A DNA stretch of 64,000 nt from Anomaloglossus baeobatrachus (lineage: Eukaryota > Chordata > Amphibia > Anura > Aromobatidae), in contig NC_134357.1 of assembly GCF_048569485.1 (NCBI RefSeq), positions 333,612,742 to 333,676,741 on the forward strand. The letters run 5' to 3'. Below the pieces are notes generated by a model. The model worked only from the letters and a program-made list of their open reading frames with translations. It was not told where the DNA came from and ran no database searches. A program made the position numbers and the translations under genes. This document shows positions 27,401-36,484 of this stretch, piece after piece. The first letter of the stretch is position 1. Every line of letters begins with the position of its first letter.

Positions 27401-28959
27401 AAAGAGACAGAGGGGGAAAGAGACAGAGTCAGAGGGAGAAAGAGACAGAGGGGGGAAAGAGAGAGAGGGAAAGAGACAGAGGGGGAAAGAGACAGAGGGG
27501 GAAAGAGACAAAGGAGGAAAGAGACAGGGGAAAAGAGACAGAGAGGGAGAAGAGACAGAGGAGGAAAAGAGGGGGAAAAGAGACAGGGGGAAAGAGACAG
27601 TCGGGGAAAAGAGACAGAGAGGGAGAGAGACAGAGGGGGAAAGAGACAGTCGGGGAAAAGAGACAGGGGGAAAGAGACAGAGGGTGAAAGAGACAGAGAG
27701 GGAAAGAGACAGAGAGGGAAAGAGACAGAGGGGGAAAGAGACAGAGACAGAGGGAGAAAGAGACAGAGGGAGAAAGAGACAGAGGGGGAAAGAGACAGAG
27801 AGGGAAAAGAGACAGAGGGGGAATAAGACAGAGGGGGAAAGAGACAGAGAAGGAAAAGAGACAGAGGAGGAAAAGAGACAGCGGGGAAAAGAGACAGAGG
27901 GGGAAACAGACAGAGTGGGAAAGAGACAGAGGGGAAAAGAGACAGAGAGGGAAAAGAGACAGAGGAAGAAAAGAGACAGAGGGGGTGAAAGAGACAGAGG
28001 GGAAAGGAGACAGAGGGGAAAGGAGACAGAGAGGGAAAAGAGACAGCGGGGAAAAGAGACAGAGGGGGAAAGAGACAGAGGGGGAAAGAGACTGAGAGGG
28101 AAAAGAGACAGAGGCGGAAAAGAGACAGAGGGGGTGAAAGAGACAGAGGGGAAAGGAAACAGAGGGGAAAGGAGACAGAGAGGGAAAAGAGACAGAGGGG
28201 GAGAAGAGACAGAGGAGGAAAAGAGACAGAGGGGAAAAGAGACAGAGGGGGAAAAAGACAGAGGGAGAAAGAGACAGAGAGGGAAAAGAGACAGAGGAGG
28301 AAAAGAGACAGCGGGGAAAAGAGACAGAGGGGGAAAGAGACAGAGGGGGAAAAGAGACAGAGGGGAAAAGAGACAGAGGGGAAAAGAGACAGAGGGGAAA
28401 AGAGACAGACGGGGAAAGAGAGAGACAGAGGGAGAAAGAGACAGACGGGGAAAGAGACAGAGACAGAGGGAGAAAGAGACAGAGGGGGAAAGAGACAGAG
28501 ACAGAGGGAGAAAGAGACAGACGGGGAAAGAGACAGAGGGGGAAAGAGACAGAGACAGAGGGAGAAAGAGACAGACGGGGAAAGAGACAGAGACAGAGGG
28601 AGAAAGAGACAGAGGGGGAAAGAGACAGAGGGGAAAAGAGACAGAGAGGGCAAAGAGACAGAGGAGCAAAAGAGACAGCGGGGAAAAGAGACAGAGGGGA
28701 AAAGAGACAGAGGGGAAAAGAGACAGACGGGGAAAGAGACAGAGACAGAGGGAGAAAGAGACAGACGGGGAAAGAGACAGAGACAGAGGGAGAAAGAGAC
28801 AGAGGGGGAAAGAGACAGAGGGGAAAAGAGACAGAGAGGGCAAAGAGACAGAGGAGCAAAAGAGACAGAGGGGGAAAGAGACAGAGGGGGAAAGAGACAG
28901 AGGGGGAAAGAGACAGAGGGGGAAAAGAGACATAGGGGGAAAAGAGACAGAGGGCGAAA

Positions 28960-29220
28960 GAGACAGAGGATGGAAAGAGACAGAGAGAGAGGGAGAAAAG
29001 AGACACAGAAGGAAAGAGACAGACCTGGAACGAGACAGACACAGAGATAGAGAGACAGACAGAGAGACTGATACAGAGACAGACAGAGAGATAGACACAG
29101 ACAGACAGACAGACAGACATGGATAGAGACTGACACACAGACAAAGACAGACACACACAGAGACACACACACACACAGAAAGACAGACAGACAGATAGGG
29201 AGAGTGACAAAGAGACAGTT
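28960..29220. repeat. Degenerate right edge of the satellite (CAGA/CA-rich)
   Basis: The 16-bp pattern breaks down here into ACAGACAGACAG runs, ACACACAC and AGAGAGAG, then ends at a unique-looking stretch with GGGCAACGCCCGGG. Poorly homogenised edges are typical of satellites kept uniform by unequal crossing over. Confidence 0.75.
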
Positions 29221-29264
29221 ACTATCCTGGGCAACGCCCGGGTACTACAGATATACATTAATAC

Positions 29265-29268
<4 letters not shown>

Positions 29269-29348
<80 letters not shown>
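29269..29348. repeat. (TA)n microsatellite
   Basis: About 40 uninterrupted TA dinucleotides lie just outside the satellite edge. Confidence 0.97.
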
Positions 29349-29357
<9 letters not shown>

Positions 29358-29928
29358 TTCTTAGGATAAATATAAATATATACACTGTCTGAATACACTC
29401 TATATGGGTACTTAAAATTTCCCTCAAAAAGGACAGATGTATGATATGCTAGAAAAAAATATTGTAGCAAGTTAATTGGAGGGTACCTAATTTGGGAAGT
29501 CACACAGTTTTACCCCCTCCAATTGTTTTTGATGTCTTTTATGAGGAAAATAAATGACAAAAAAATAAAAAAAAAAAAAACAAAGTAAAGCCGAACATGA
29601 AGCGTTTTCTGCGAGTTTTGAGGAGGATTTTGGAGGGTTGTGTGCCAGTGACTGTGTCTATAACCCTGACAGATACTGTATCCATGACAGGGAAAGTGAC
29701 GGCATCTCATGGTAAACACACATTTGACTCATGTGTGCCACACACAGGACAAGTGTCAGAGGTGTCAGAAGTCTTAAAATCACGTATGCCTAGGATGCAG
29801 GAATGGCGGCCCCTGCCCCCCTCACTGTATGCACAGAGAATAGTGTGGGGAACAGGACACCAAGTGTTGTTTGCATAACAAGACTTGGCGGCTGACAGTG
29901 CAGCTAAATTGTATAGAAGCTTATCTGA
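29349..29928. other. Intergenic sequence, no feature recognised
   Basis: The sequence is AT-rich, with an A-rich tract near 29561-29580. A 93-codon open frame at 29597-29878 has no recognisable domain and no splice or start context that I can defend. I see nothing else here. Confidence 0.5.
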
Positions 29929-29941
29929 CTAAATTGCATTA
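29929..29941. repeat. Left 13-bp target-site duplication
   Basis: CTAAATTGCATTA here is repeated exactly at 30376-30388. The pair brackets the inverted-repeat element and marks it as an insertion. Confidence 0.85.
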
Positions 29942-29981
29942 AAAAAAATTGTTTAAAAGAACAGAGAGTCCTCAGTGGTTG

Positions 29982-30063
29982 ATACCTTTTAATGGCTAAC
30001 TGAAAAGATGGTAATAATTGCAAGCTTTCGAGACTACTCAGGTCTCTTCATCAGGCATGGTAT
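29982..30063 (-). ncRNA. Hammerhead-like motif in the left, inverted arm
   Basis: This is the mirror copy of the motif at 30209-30290, read on the minus strand. It has the same core, stem II and GAAA. In a transcript spanning both arms the two would pair with each other instead of folding alone. Confidence 0.35.
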
Positions 30064-30208
30064 AACACAACATTATGGCTAGAACAGCTTGTCCCCCTGC
30101 CATAGAGATAGTTCTGTTTCATATAACTTGTTCTTTTTTTTTTTTTTTTTTACTGCACTATTCTAAGTCCTGTTGTGTATAAATACGTGACTCTTCAGAT
30201 TTTGTGTT

Positions 30209-30290
30209 ATACCATGCCTGATGAAGAGACCTGAGTAGTCTCGAAAGCTTGCAATTATTACCATCTTTTCAGTTAGCCATTAAAAGGTAT
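30209..30290 (+). ncRNA. Hammerhead-like ribozyme motif in the right arm
   Basis: CTGATGA lies at 30218-30224, followed by one extra A, a 5-bp stem II (GAGAC at 30226-30230 with GTCTC at 30238-30242) and GAAA at 30243-30246. A possible stem III pairs AGCT (30246-30249) with AGTT (30271-30274), placing the cleavage site after A30275. Stem I would be GC/GC plus ATACC (30209-30213) with GGTAT (30286-30290). The extra A after the core, a G-U pair in stem III and a large stem I internal loop make activity doubtful. Confidence 0.4.
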
Positions 30291-30375
30291 CAACCACTGA
30301 GGACTCTCTGTTCTTTTAAACAATTTTTTTTATCTCTACTGGCTAACACGGTACAAAGATATATTTTACTTGTAT

Positions 30376-30388
30376 CTAAATTGCATTA
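30376..30388. repeat. Right 13-bp target-site duplication
   Basis: Exact repeat of 29929-29941. Confidence 0.85.
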
Positions 30389-30458
30389 GAATTAAGTTTC
30401 AGTCAGGAGACAACAAATAACAGCACAATTGACACCACAAGCCCCCCCGGAGCGCCGG

Positions 30459-30520
30459 CCAATCACAGCTCGGGATTCAAACATTGTCCCACCCACAACC
30501 TGGGCAGTAAGGAGATAAAA
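30459..30520 (+). promoter_or_regulatory. Putative promoter of the TGIF-like gene (CCAAT and TATA-like boxes)
   Basis: CCAATCA at 30459-30465 sits in a short GC-rich stretch. ATAAAA at 30515-30520 is placed about 50 bases further on. Transcription would start near 30545, just upstream of an exon that ends in a strong donor. The order and spacing are normal for a vertebrate RNA polymerase II promoter. This is inferred from motifs only. Confidence 0.5.
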
Positions 30521-30544
30521 GCTGTCACCCACCGTCCCTAAAAT

Positions 30545-30653
30545 ACAGCGCTCACAATTCGTGACTGATCTCACCTGTCCCCCAGGACCAAGGACCACCA
30601 GGACCAAGGATCCAACAACCGCAGAGACCGAAGCAGCTGCTGAGCCTTAACCT
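30545..30653 (+). other. Putative non-coding exon 1 of the TGIF-like gene
   Basis: The proposed 5' UTR exon ends at CCT|GTAAGT, a near-consensus donor with GT at 30654-30655. Its partner would be the acceptor TTTCTCACCACAG ending at 34328, giving an intron of about 3.7 kb. A second possible donor (GTAAGTACAG) lies near 31149. Both ends need transcript evidence. Confidence 0.5.
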
Positions 30654-31740
30654 GTAAGTATGGAACTTCTTCCATCCAATGTGATAGTAAGCTGTGCTAA
30701 GTTATCCCGAGAAGTGGGAGAAACACGTGTGGAAATGTCACTGCTCAGCTTTGGGGCTGGAGATTTGTTGGGAGACTTCTCCTTATTCCTGCCATCTTGT
30801 CAGTGATTGTGGAGAGGCTGATGGGGACAATAGATGGTGCTCGGCCCCTCTGCACGTAGTGACAGGATACTACAGAGGCCAGTGTCCTCCATAGAACAAA
30901 GACCACACAAGTAACTCCGGCCCGTGATGGCTCCTACCTGCCCTGCACATTGGGGGCTGTGCTTTATTGGAGTCTGAAGTGACAGCTGGAGGCAGAGGAG
31001 GAGGAGGAGGGAGACTCTACAAGTTCCTGTTTCTCTTTGAAACAAAGAAACAGTCTGTCAGTGGGAAAAGTTTACTGTGAAGGAGCCAGTTCTGGGGATC
31101 CCGCCCCCCACATAGTGCAGATTGGCCCTATACTGTGGAGGTGATCAGTAAGTACAGGGAGGGGGTTTCAAAGGGTGATGGATCCCTAGTATACCCCGAG
31201 TATGGACAGCGCCATGTGCTTTACATCCCATGTATTGTATTGCTGAAGTACTGCTGTGCTGCTGTGGTGCTGGTGATAAATCTGGGCTGACGGCTCCCAC
31301 CATAGATAGACCCATCAGATGTATATTCTGTGTATATTGTGTGCCCACATGCCCTGTGCAGTACTCAGCCCTCCTCCCCCATCTTTTTAGGGGGGGACAT
31401 CCATTGCTCTGTCTTGAGTTTGTAGGAAGGTCCTTGCTCTTTTCTTGCTTGTTTTGGAGGGAGAAGCCTTTATTCTCTGCATTGATCAGACACAGACTGG
31501 GGGTCTTCAGCCTATTGTCTTATATGCAAAGGTTGTTTAGTTACTTCAGCACAGTCACCATTTTGTCCATGAGTTTCATTCTAATTATATATTTACATTT
31601 TTTTTTAGTTTTTTTGTTTTTACTCCATGTCCATTCTGTGACAGTGACCAGAACCTCATGCTGTTTTATTTTCATTTTTATATGTATTACTATTTATTGT
31701 GTTATTTCACTTTTATATGTATTATTTCACTTTTACATGT

Positions 31741-31773
<33 letters not shown>

Positions 31774-32256
31774 TAATTTGTATATGTATTGTATGTATTT
31801 TTACTTTCAAATGTATTATGTGCATATTATTATTATTATTACTATTATTATTGAATTAATAAAGATTAATGTATCCTTGTCATTTGGAGCAAAGGAAGTA
31901 TTATTATTACATATATTATAATAAATAATGTGCACATAATAGATATAAAACTGAAAATAATAATTATTATTATGTATATTTTTATATTATAGTAATTATA
32001 ATCTCTCCTTTGGTCCAAATCACAAGATTTGTTGCAGAGATGATATAACTAGATATTGGTGCTGTTTATATGACAGGGGTCATACGAGCCTCTTTCAATT
32101 AAATGGACACAATTTTTACAACAAATCTGCCAGGTGGGAATATATTTTAATATATATTTAGGGCTGACTTCCATTTATGTATAAAGTATTGGTCCCATTC
32201 TCATCCAGAAAAGTTGCAGGAGTGAAATCTGTTTGGTATTCCATATGTCATGTGCG

Positions 32257-32258
<2 letters not shown>

Positions 32259-32307
<49 letters not shown>
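32259..32307. repeat. (TA)n microsatellite in intron 1
   Basis: About 24 TA dinucleotides. Smaller TA and ATT runs lie at 31741-31768, 31826-31860 and 32379-32402. Confidence 0.95.
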
Positions 32308-32314
<7 letters not shown>

Positions 32315-32509
32315 TATTTTTTCACGCCTAGCATTTATGTCATATTTTTTTTCTCAGAAACTATTATTAGAAACTGTTATTATTATTATTATTATTATTA
32401 TTAGAAACTGTTACAATAATTTACAGTGTTCTATTCTAATGTATCCATAAAAACGGATGGTCTGTGTGCCGTCGTTTTTTTTTTTTTCTTGCACCTATAA
32501 ACTTGCATG

Positions 32510-33040
32510 GCGAGTCTCACCCGTTTTAACACTCTCCCATTTGCGTATAAAGCAGACAAGTGCGATGTGAGGGAAAAAACCTCATTGCACTCGGACCAGT
32601 AAGTCCGTGCTGATCTGCGAGTTTTTTCCCTCCGCTATAATCGGTCTGAGGAACAAATGACAGCGTGTTGTAAGTGGACGAGTAATCTGGCCCAGAGTCG
32701 CCAATGCAAGTCTATGGGTGTGAGAGAAAAAAATCTGCCGTCACACAGACCATCACAATATTTAAGGATTCTGTAGCATAGGACACTGTAAACGCTCCTG
32801 TAAATGAATGTAGAATAATAGCTGATGAGAAAACAAACTCATGTCATACAGATGCTAGGCAAAACAGTTTTTTTTTTTTTTTTTTTACGTGACCATGTGC
32901 AGTACACTCTCAGGTCCGCACTACGGTAACTCATCAGTCAGAATGCAATGAGATTTTTTTCTCCCATTGCACTTGTCCATTTTATATGCAAGGTGAAGTG
33001 AACCCGTAGGACGCGCTCACACTGGCGTACATTATAGAGG
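32510..33040. mobile_element. Degenerate palindromic non-autonomous DNA transposon
   Basis: The left part (GACAAGTGCGATGTGAG and its flanks, 32552 onward) is an imperfect reverse complement of the right part (CTCCCATTGCACTTGTCC, about 32961-32980). The middle, with AAGTCTATGGGTGTGAGAGA, resembles sequence at 52640-53070, so this is a repeat family. The ends are too worn to read a target duplication. Confidence 0.5.
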
Positions 33041-33095
33041 AGTGCAATGCGAGAAAATGTCTATATAGCTGCTTCTCATTAGGACTCCTGCAAGT

Positions 33096-33450
33096 TTAAA
33101 GCATAACTGTGGTTTTTATTTTATAAATCCATAGTACACATCTTATGAGACAAATGTGCTTCTTTCTCTGCCAGCATTGATCAGTCATTATCAAAATTCT
33201 CAATTCTGAGGTAAAATCTGTATTCAGTGAAGACTTTCTCATTACTAAGATAGGAGATGGCCTATGCTACTGATGAGACTCTATGTCAATAGAGGAGGGA
33301 GGAGCTAAGAGGAGATAGAATCTCATCAGCAGCAAACTACCATCTCCTATCTTAGTAATGAGAAAGTCTTCACTGAATACAGATTTTACCTCAGAATTGA
33401 GAATTTTCATAATTTGTTAAATAATAATTAAAACGATGGTTACGCTTTAA
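33096..33450. mobile_element. Palindromic piggyBac-type MITE
   Basis: TTAA occurs at both ends (33096-33099 and 33447-33450). The ends are inverted: TTAAAGCATAACTGTGG on the left and the complement of TTAAAGCGTAACCATCG on the right. Inside, about 75 bases around 33186-33265 pair with 33338-33412, so nearly the whole element is one imperfect palindrome. TTAA target sites are typical of piggyBac transposases. No transposase is present. Confidence 0.7.
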
Positions 33451-33561
33451 CTGTCTGTACAGTTCTCTCCCCTAATAATTTGACCAGTCAGTTATTCCCA
33501 TGTTTTATGGTATATACACATGATAGGACGCATATTTATCAAATATTAATGGCGCATCCTT

Positions 33562-33944
33562 CAGCTATGTGTGCACATTGCGTAATTTCTCTGCGTATTG
33601 CACTGCAGCGTAAATGCTTGTGTCCTGCGTTCCCAGCACAATCTATGAAGACTGCATAATCCATCTGCACGTTGCGTTTGAGAGTGCAGCGATTTTCATA
33701 CTGAAATTTTGATCCAAATCGCTGCGCTCAAAAAAGCAGCATGTCACTTCTATCGTGCGCTTTGGATGCTGCTCCCACTCTGTCTATGGAAGAGGCAGCA
33801 TCCCGAGCGCATGAAACGGCATCTATTCTGCAGACACACTGCATCCATTACGCAGTGTTTCTGCAGCGATTTGAAGCGCACATGAGCTGCCAAATCACTG
33901 CAGAATTTTCAGCATGGACACTACGCAAGTGCGCACATAGCCTA
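33562..33944 (-). mobile_element. MITE with GGCTATGTGCGCAC ends, copy in intron 1
   Basis: The ends are AGCTATGTGTGCACATTGCG and, inverted, GCGCACATAGCC. The interior has CTGCAGCGATTTGAAGCGCA and TCCCACTCTGTCTATGGAAG. It matches 36092-36484 in the opposite orientation along most of its length. Non-coding. The superfamily is not certain because the flanking bases do not give a clean duplication. Confidence 0.75.
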
Positions 33945-34336
33945 AGTCTTTTTTGTGCGGCATATTGGACTATTGACTCCATATGTCCTACCTAAGCAAC
34001 CTATAATAACCTCTTCAAGTAGCTATCCTCACTATTTGGCATGGGGAACGGTGCTACCAATGAGGAGAGGTGAGAAGAGGAATGTGTTAAGGTGAATAGG
34101 CTTCTTACCAGAGTTTACAGATAATACTAAATAGGATGACCATTTTCTGTGTAAATAAGGCCCGCACCACTCCCTGTGGGTGGCCATTTTGAGAAATAAA
34201 CTGAACTTTAGTGTTTGGGCAGTAATGTCTTTCAGTCCTAGTAGATTGACCATTTCTGCACTGTATAAACTACAGTTTTCATGCTGTTTATTTTTCTTCC
34301 CTTGTTTGACCAATGTTTCTCACCACAGGACCAATT

Positions 34337-35659
34337 ATGGCCGAAAGACCGGAACATGTCTCTTCTGACAGTGAGCCTGAAGACGATGACAGCAGCGTAG
34401 ACATGGAAGTAGCCGGTTGTAAGAGGAAGCGCAGAGGAAATCTGCCGAAAGAGGCTGTGAAAATCTTACGTGACTGGTTATATGGGCACAGATTCAATGC
34501 ATATCCGACAGATGCAGAGAAAGCTACCTTGGCTGCACAGACCGGCCTCACGTCACTACAGGTACAACCTCAAAAGGAGCTGTATAGCAATAGTCACAGT
34601 GAAAACTGTTTTCTAGGGGCCCGGATACCATTCTGTAACTAATGTTAGGAAGTTGTGTGCCTAAGAGTCTGCTAACCATGAGACAAAAGTGGTGGGGGCT
34701 GGAATGGATTTCTGTCACCTGACAGTACTTTTAAAAACATCAAGATTTTGGCCTTGTAGCAGAAAGATTATTTTTGCCTTAAACAGTGCCTCTCTTGCCT
34801 TTGCAATGTAGGATGGGGGCTTTGCCTTACTCCAGTAAAGGGGATGTTCTATAGTCTTGGCAGTGCTTTCTAGATCTCTCATGACTTGTACAGAATGGCA
34901 TCTGGAACACTTAATTGTTGGATCGTTGAATGGTTTAACTGATCTTGTTCCTCTTTTCTCTTGTAGGTTTGCAACTGGTTTATCAATGCTCGGAGACGGA
35001 CCTTGCCACAGATGCTTGAAAAGGATGGTATTGATCCAAGTCAGTATACACTCTCTCGAAAAGGACAAAAGAGCCCTGAATCTCCTCCTCGACGACTGCA
35101 TAAAACAACTGGCTTCTCACCTATTACGCAAGTGGAACAGCCAACCATTCCTAGTGTTCTCGTTGTCCCCACTGTACTAATCCCCATTCCAAATTCCTTT
35201 CATGCTGTTACTACAGTGAGTCATGATGTTTTAGTGCCGAAAGTGACCCCTGGCATAAAAGCAAAGTGTTCACCTGCAGAAATGTCTACCTCCCCGGAAA
35301 TGTCTACCTCCCCGGAAATGTCTACCTCCCCGGAAATGTCTACCTCCCCGGAAATGTCTACCTCCCCAGAAATGTTCACCTACCCAAAAATGTTCACCTA
35401 CCCAAAAATATTCACCTTCCCAGATATGTCAACATCTCCTGAATGGTCTATATCTCCAGAATTTTCGGCATCTCCAGAATTCAATTTTGCAGATGATGTG
35501 GCACAAACTTGTTCAGAGCCTGATAAAAAGAAAAGGAGAAAGGGCTCATTGGCTATCCTGGCGAAAGTATGTGCCAAAATTTTACATAAACTGAAATTAG
35601 AGGAAAAAGGTATTGTTGAGTACTCTCCCAATGACAAGAGTGATACAGAGGAACCGTAA
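34337..35659 (+). CDS. TGIF-like TALE homeobox protein (two coding exons: 34337-34561 and 34967-35659)
   Basis: The two exons join in phase 0 through GT at 34562 and AG at 34965-34966 to give 305 residues. A TALE-class homeodomain lies at about residues 29-91: [19 protein letters not shown], then the three-residue loop region (NAYP), then WFINARRR with Ile at homeodomain position 50. The intron falls between LQ and VCNW, the position TGIF genes use. Family members are nuclear repressors that bind TGTCA-type sites, antagonise Smad2/3 and retinoid signalling, and recruit histone deacetylases. The start at 34337 ([10 protein letters not shown]) is chosen because the ATG at 34313 lies before the acceptor at 34328. 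Oddities: the PLDLS CtBP motif of TGIF1 is absent, an acidic stretch lies at 11-22, eleven S/T-P hexapeptides occupy residues 180-245, KKKRRKG lies at 262-268, and the usual C-terminal TPPPTPP block is not visible. It could be a divergent TGIF2 or a lineage-specific paralogue, so I give no symbol. Confidence 0.85.
35279..35476 (+). repeat. Coding 18-bp minisatellite (hexapeptide repeat)
   Basis: Eleven in-frame 18-bp units encode x-M/F/W-S/F-T/I/A-S/Y/F-P. The first five read EMSTSP with almost no base change, followed by variants such as [12 protein letters not shown] and EFSASP. Near-identical early units and worn later units show recent growth at the 5' side. Each unit carries an S/T-P-like step, the kind of site proline-directed kinases use, and TGIF1 is known to be phosphorylated by such kinases. 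Function here is inference. Confidence 0.9.
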
Positions 35660-36091
35660 TTCCTTTACCTCTACATAAGGAGTCTCTCCGCTTCCTGTTG
35701 GGTTTTTTCCCTGTGACTTTTCTCTTAAGAATATTGATTCCTTTGAGGACAGGCTGGACTAAAATGGAACAAACTCCTTTTATTATCTGCAGAGAATGCA
35801 CAAACTCATCTTTTCTGTGAGGGCTTTTTGCAGATGGGATGGAAGGTCAAAAATATTTTTTTTCTTATGGACTTGAAGTACTTGCAGTTTACATTACATA
35901 TTCAATCCCCAGCTGCTTATTCTGTGGTTGGAATCTATATAATGGAGCATAGGCACCTTGGAACACTGCAGGTGGGGCGGCCATGTTATATGAACCCTTA
36001 CAGCATAGTGTTCTGCAAATATGCTGCTACCCCCCTCTGCACTTTATTGATAATTTTTTAATCGGGCAATGTAAAATTACTAACTGCATTA

Positions 36092-36484
36092 GGCTATGTG
36101 CGCACGTTGCGTAGTATCTATGCTGCAAATTCTGCAGCGATTTGGCAATGCATGTGCGCTTCAAATCGCTGCAGGAACACTGCGTAATGAATGCAGTGTG
36201 TCTGCAGCATAGATGCCGTTTCATGCGCTCGGGATGCTGCCTCTCCCATAGACAGAGTGGGAGCAGCATCTAAAGCGCACAAAATAAGTGACATGTTGCT
36301 TTTTTGAGCGCAGCGATTTGGATCAAAATTTCAGTATGCAAATCGCTGCTCTCTCAAACGCAACATGCTGCTGGATTATGCACAATCTTCATAGATTGTG
36401 CAGGGGACGCAGGGCACATGCGTTTACGCTGCAGTGCAATACGCAGCGTAAATGCATGAAATTACGCAATGTGCGCCCATAGCC
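36092..36484 (+). mobile_element. MITE with GGCTATGTGCGCAC ends, copy in the 3' UTR
   Basis: The ends are GGCTATGTGCGCACGTTGCG and the inverted GCGCCCATAGCC. It belongs to the same family as 33562-33944 in opposite orientation, so the two copies bracket the coding exons as an inverted pair about 2.1 kb apart. Confidence 0.75.

Larger units (their letters stand above)
1..28960. repeat. 16-bp purine-rich satellite array
   Basis: About 1,800 tandem copies of a 16-bp unit close to GAGACAGAGGGGGAAA fill this stretch, with common 15- and 17-bp variants (for example GGGG/AAAA in place of GGGGG/AAA). The top strand is almost all purine, with about one pyrimidine per unit. Because 16 is not a multiple of 3 and the unit contains no stop in any top-strand frame, long open frames run through it and read as a 16-residue cycle of K, E, T, G, R, D and Q. 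They have no start context, splice sites or domain and I treat them as artefacts. Variant units (with GATAGAG, GATACAG, AGCGACAG or CAGTCGG) are not random but recur in fixed order, which shows higher-order structure. The array begins before the window. Confidence 0.97.
29942..30375 (+). mobile_element. Small retroelement with 130-bp inverted arms and hammerhead-like motifs
   Basis: The two arms (29941-30070 and 30202-30331) are reverse complements over about 130 bases around a 131-base centre with a T tract. The right arm continues into a tail (about 30332-30375, with GGCTAACACGGTAC) that the left arm lacks. An exact 13-bp target duplication flanks the whole. The element therefore looks like one full 3' copy preceded by an inverted partial copy. 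Target duplications of this length suggest target-primed reverse transcription. Penelope-like elements commonly show inverted partial copies and carry hammerhead motifs, so I infer that kind of origin. No reverse transcriptase is encoded here, so it is non-autonomous. Transcribed, it would fold into a long hairpin. It ends about 70 bases upstream of the CCAAT box of the TGIF-like gene. Confidence 0.65.
30654..34328 (+). other. Putative intron 1, rich in simple repeats and MITEs
   Basis: No coding exon was recognised inside. The intron holds TA runs at about 31741-31768 and 32259-32307, ATT runs near 31826-31860 and 32379-32402, and three short inverted-repeat elements listed separately. It ends with a pyrimidine-rich acceptor 8 bases before the chosen ATG. 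Confidence 0.5.

Noticed and set aside
1-28960. CRISPR-like array from regular short repeats
   Set aside because: There are no unique spacers; repeats are directly adjacent and the DNA is eukaryotic satellite.
182-29126. Many plus-strand frames of 60-685 codons in K, R, E, D, G, T and Q
   Set aside because: They are translations of the 16-bp satellite in all three frames and overlap each other freely. No sign of coding selection.
24824-29176. Minus-strand open frame of 1,450 codons, rich in S, L, F, P, V and C
   Set aside because: It is the pyrimidine strand of the satellite. The 16-bp unit has no stop in these frames, so long frames are inevitable. No start context, domain or splice structure.
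29597-29878. 93-codon open frame upstream of the homeobox gene
   Set aside because: No recognisable domain, no promoter or splice context, and sequence with a repeat-like feel.
31855-31864. AATAAA at about 31858 as a gene end
   Set aside because: It lies in an AT-rich stretch of the putative intron 1 with no coding region upstream.
33261-33275. CTGATGA near 33262 (and another near 32823) as further hammerhead cores
   Set aside because: Neither is followed by a stem II and GAAA, so they are chance matches to seven bases.
34313-34336. Upstream ATG extending the homeobox protein by eight residues
   Set aside because: A strong acceptor (TTTCTCACCACAG) ends at 34328, so this ATG would be intronic. 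The next ATG at 34337 is exonic.
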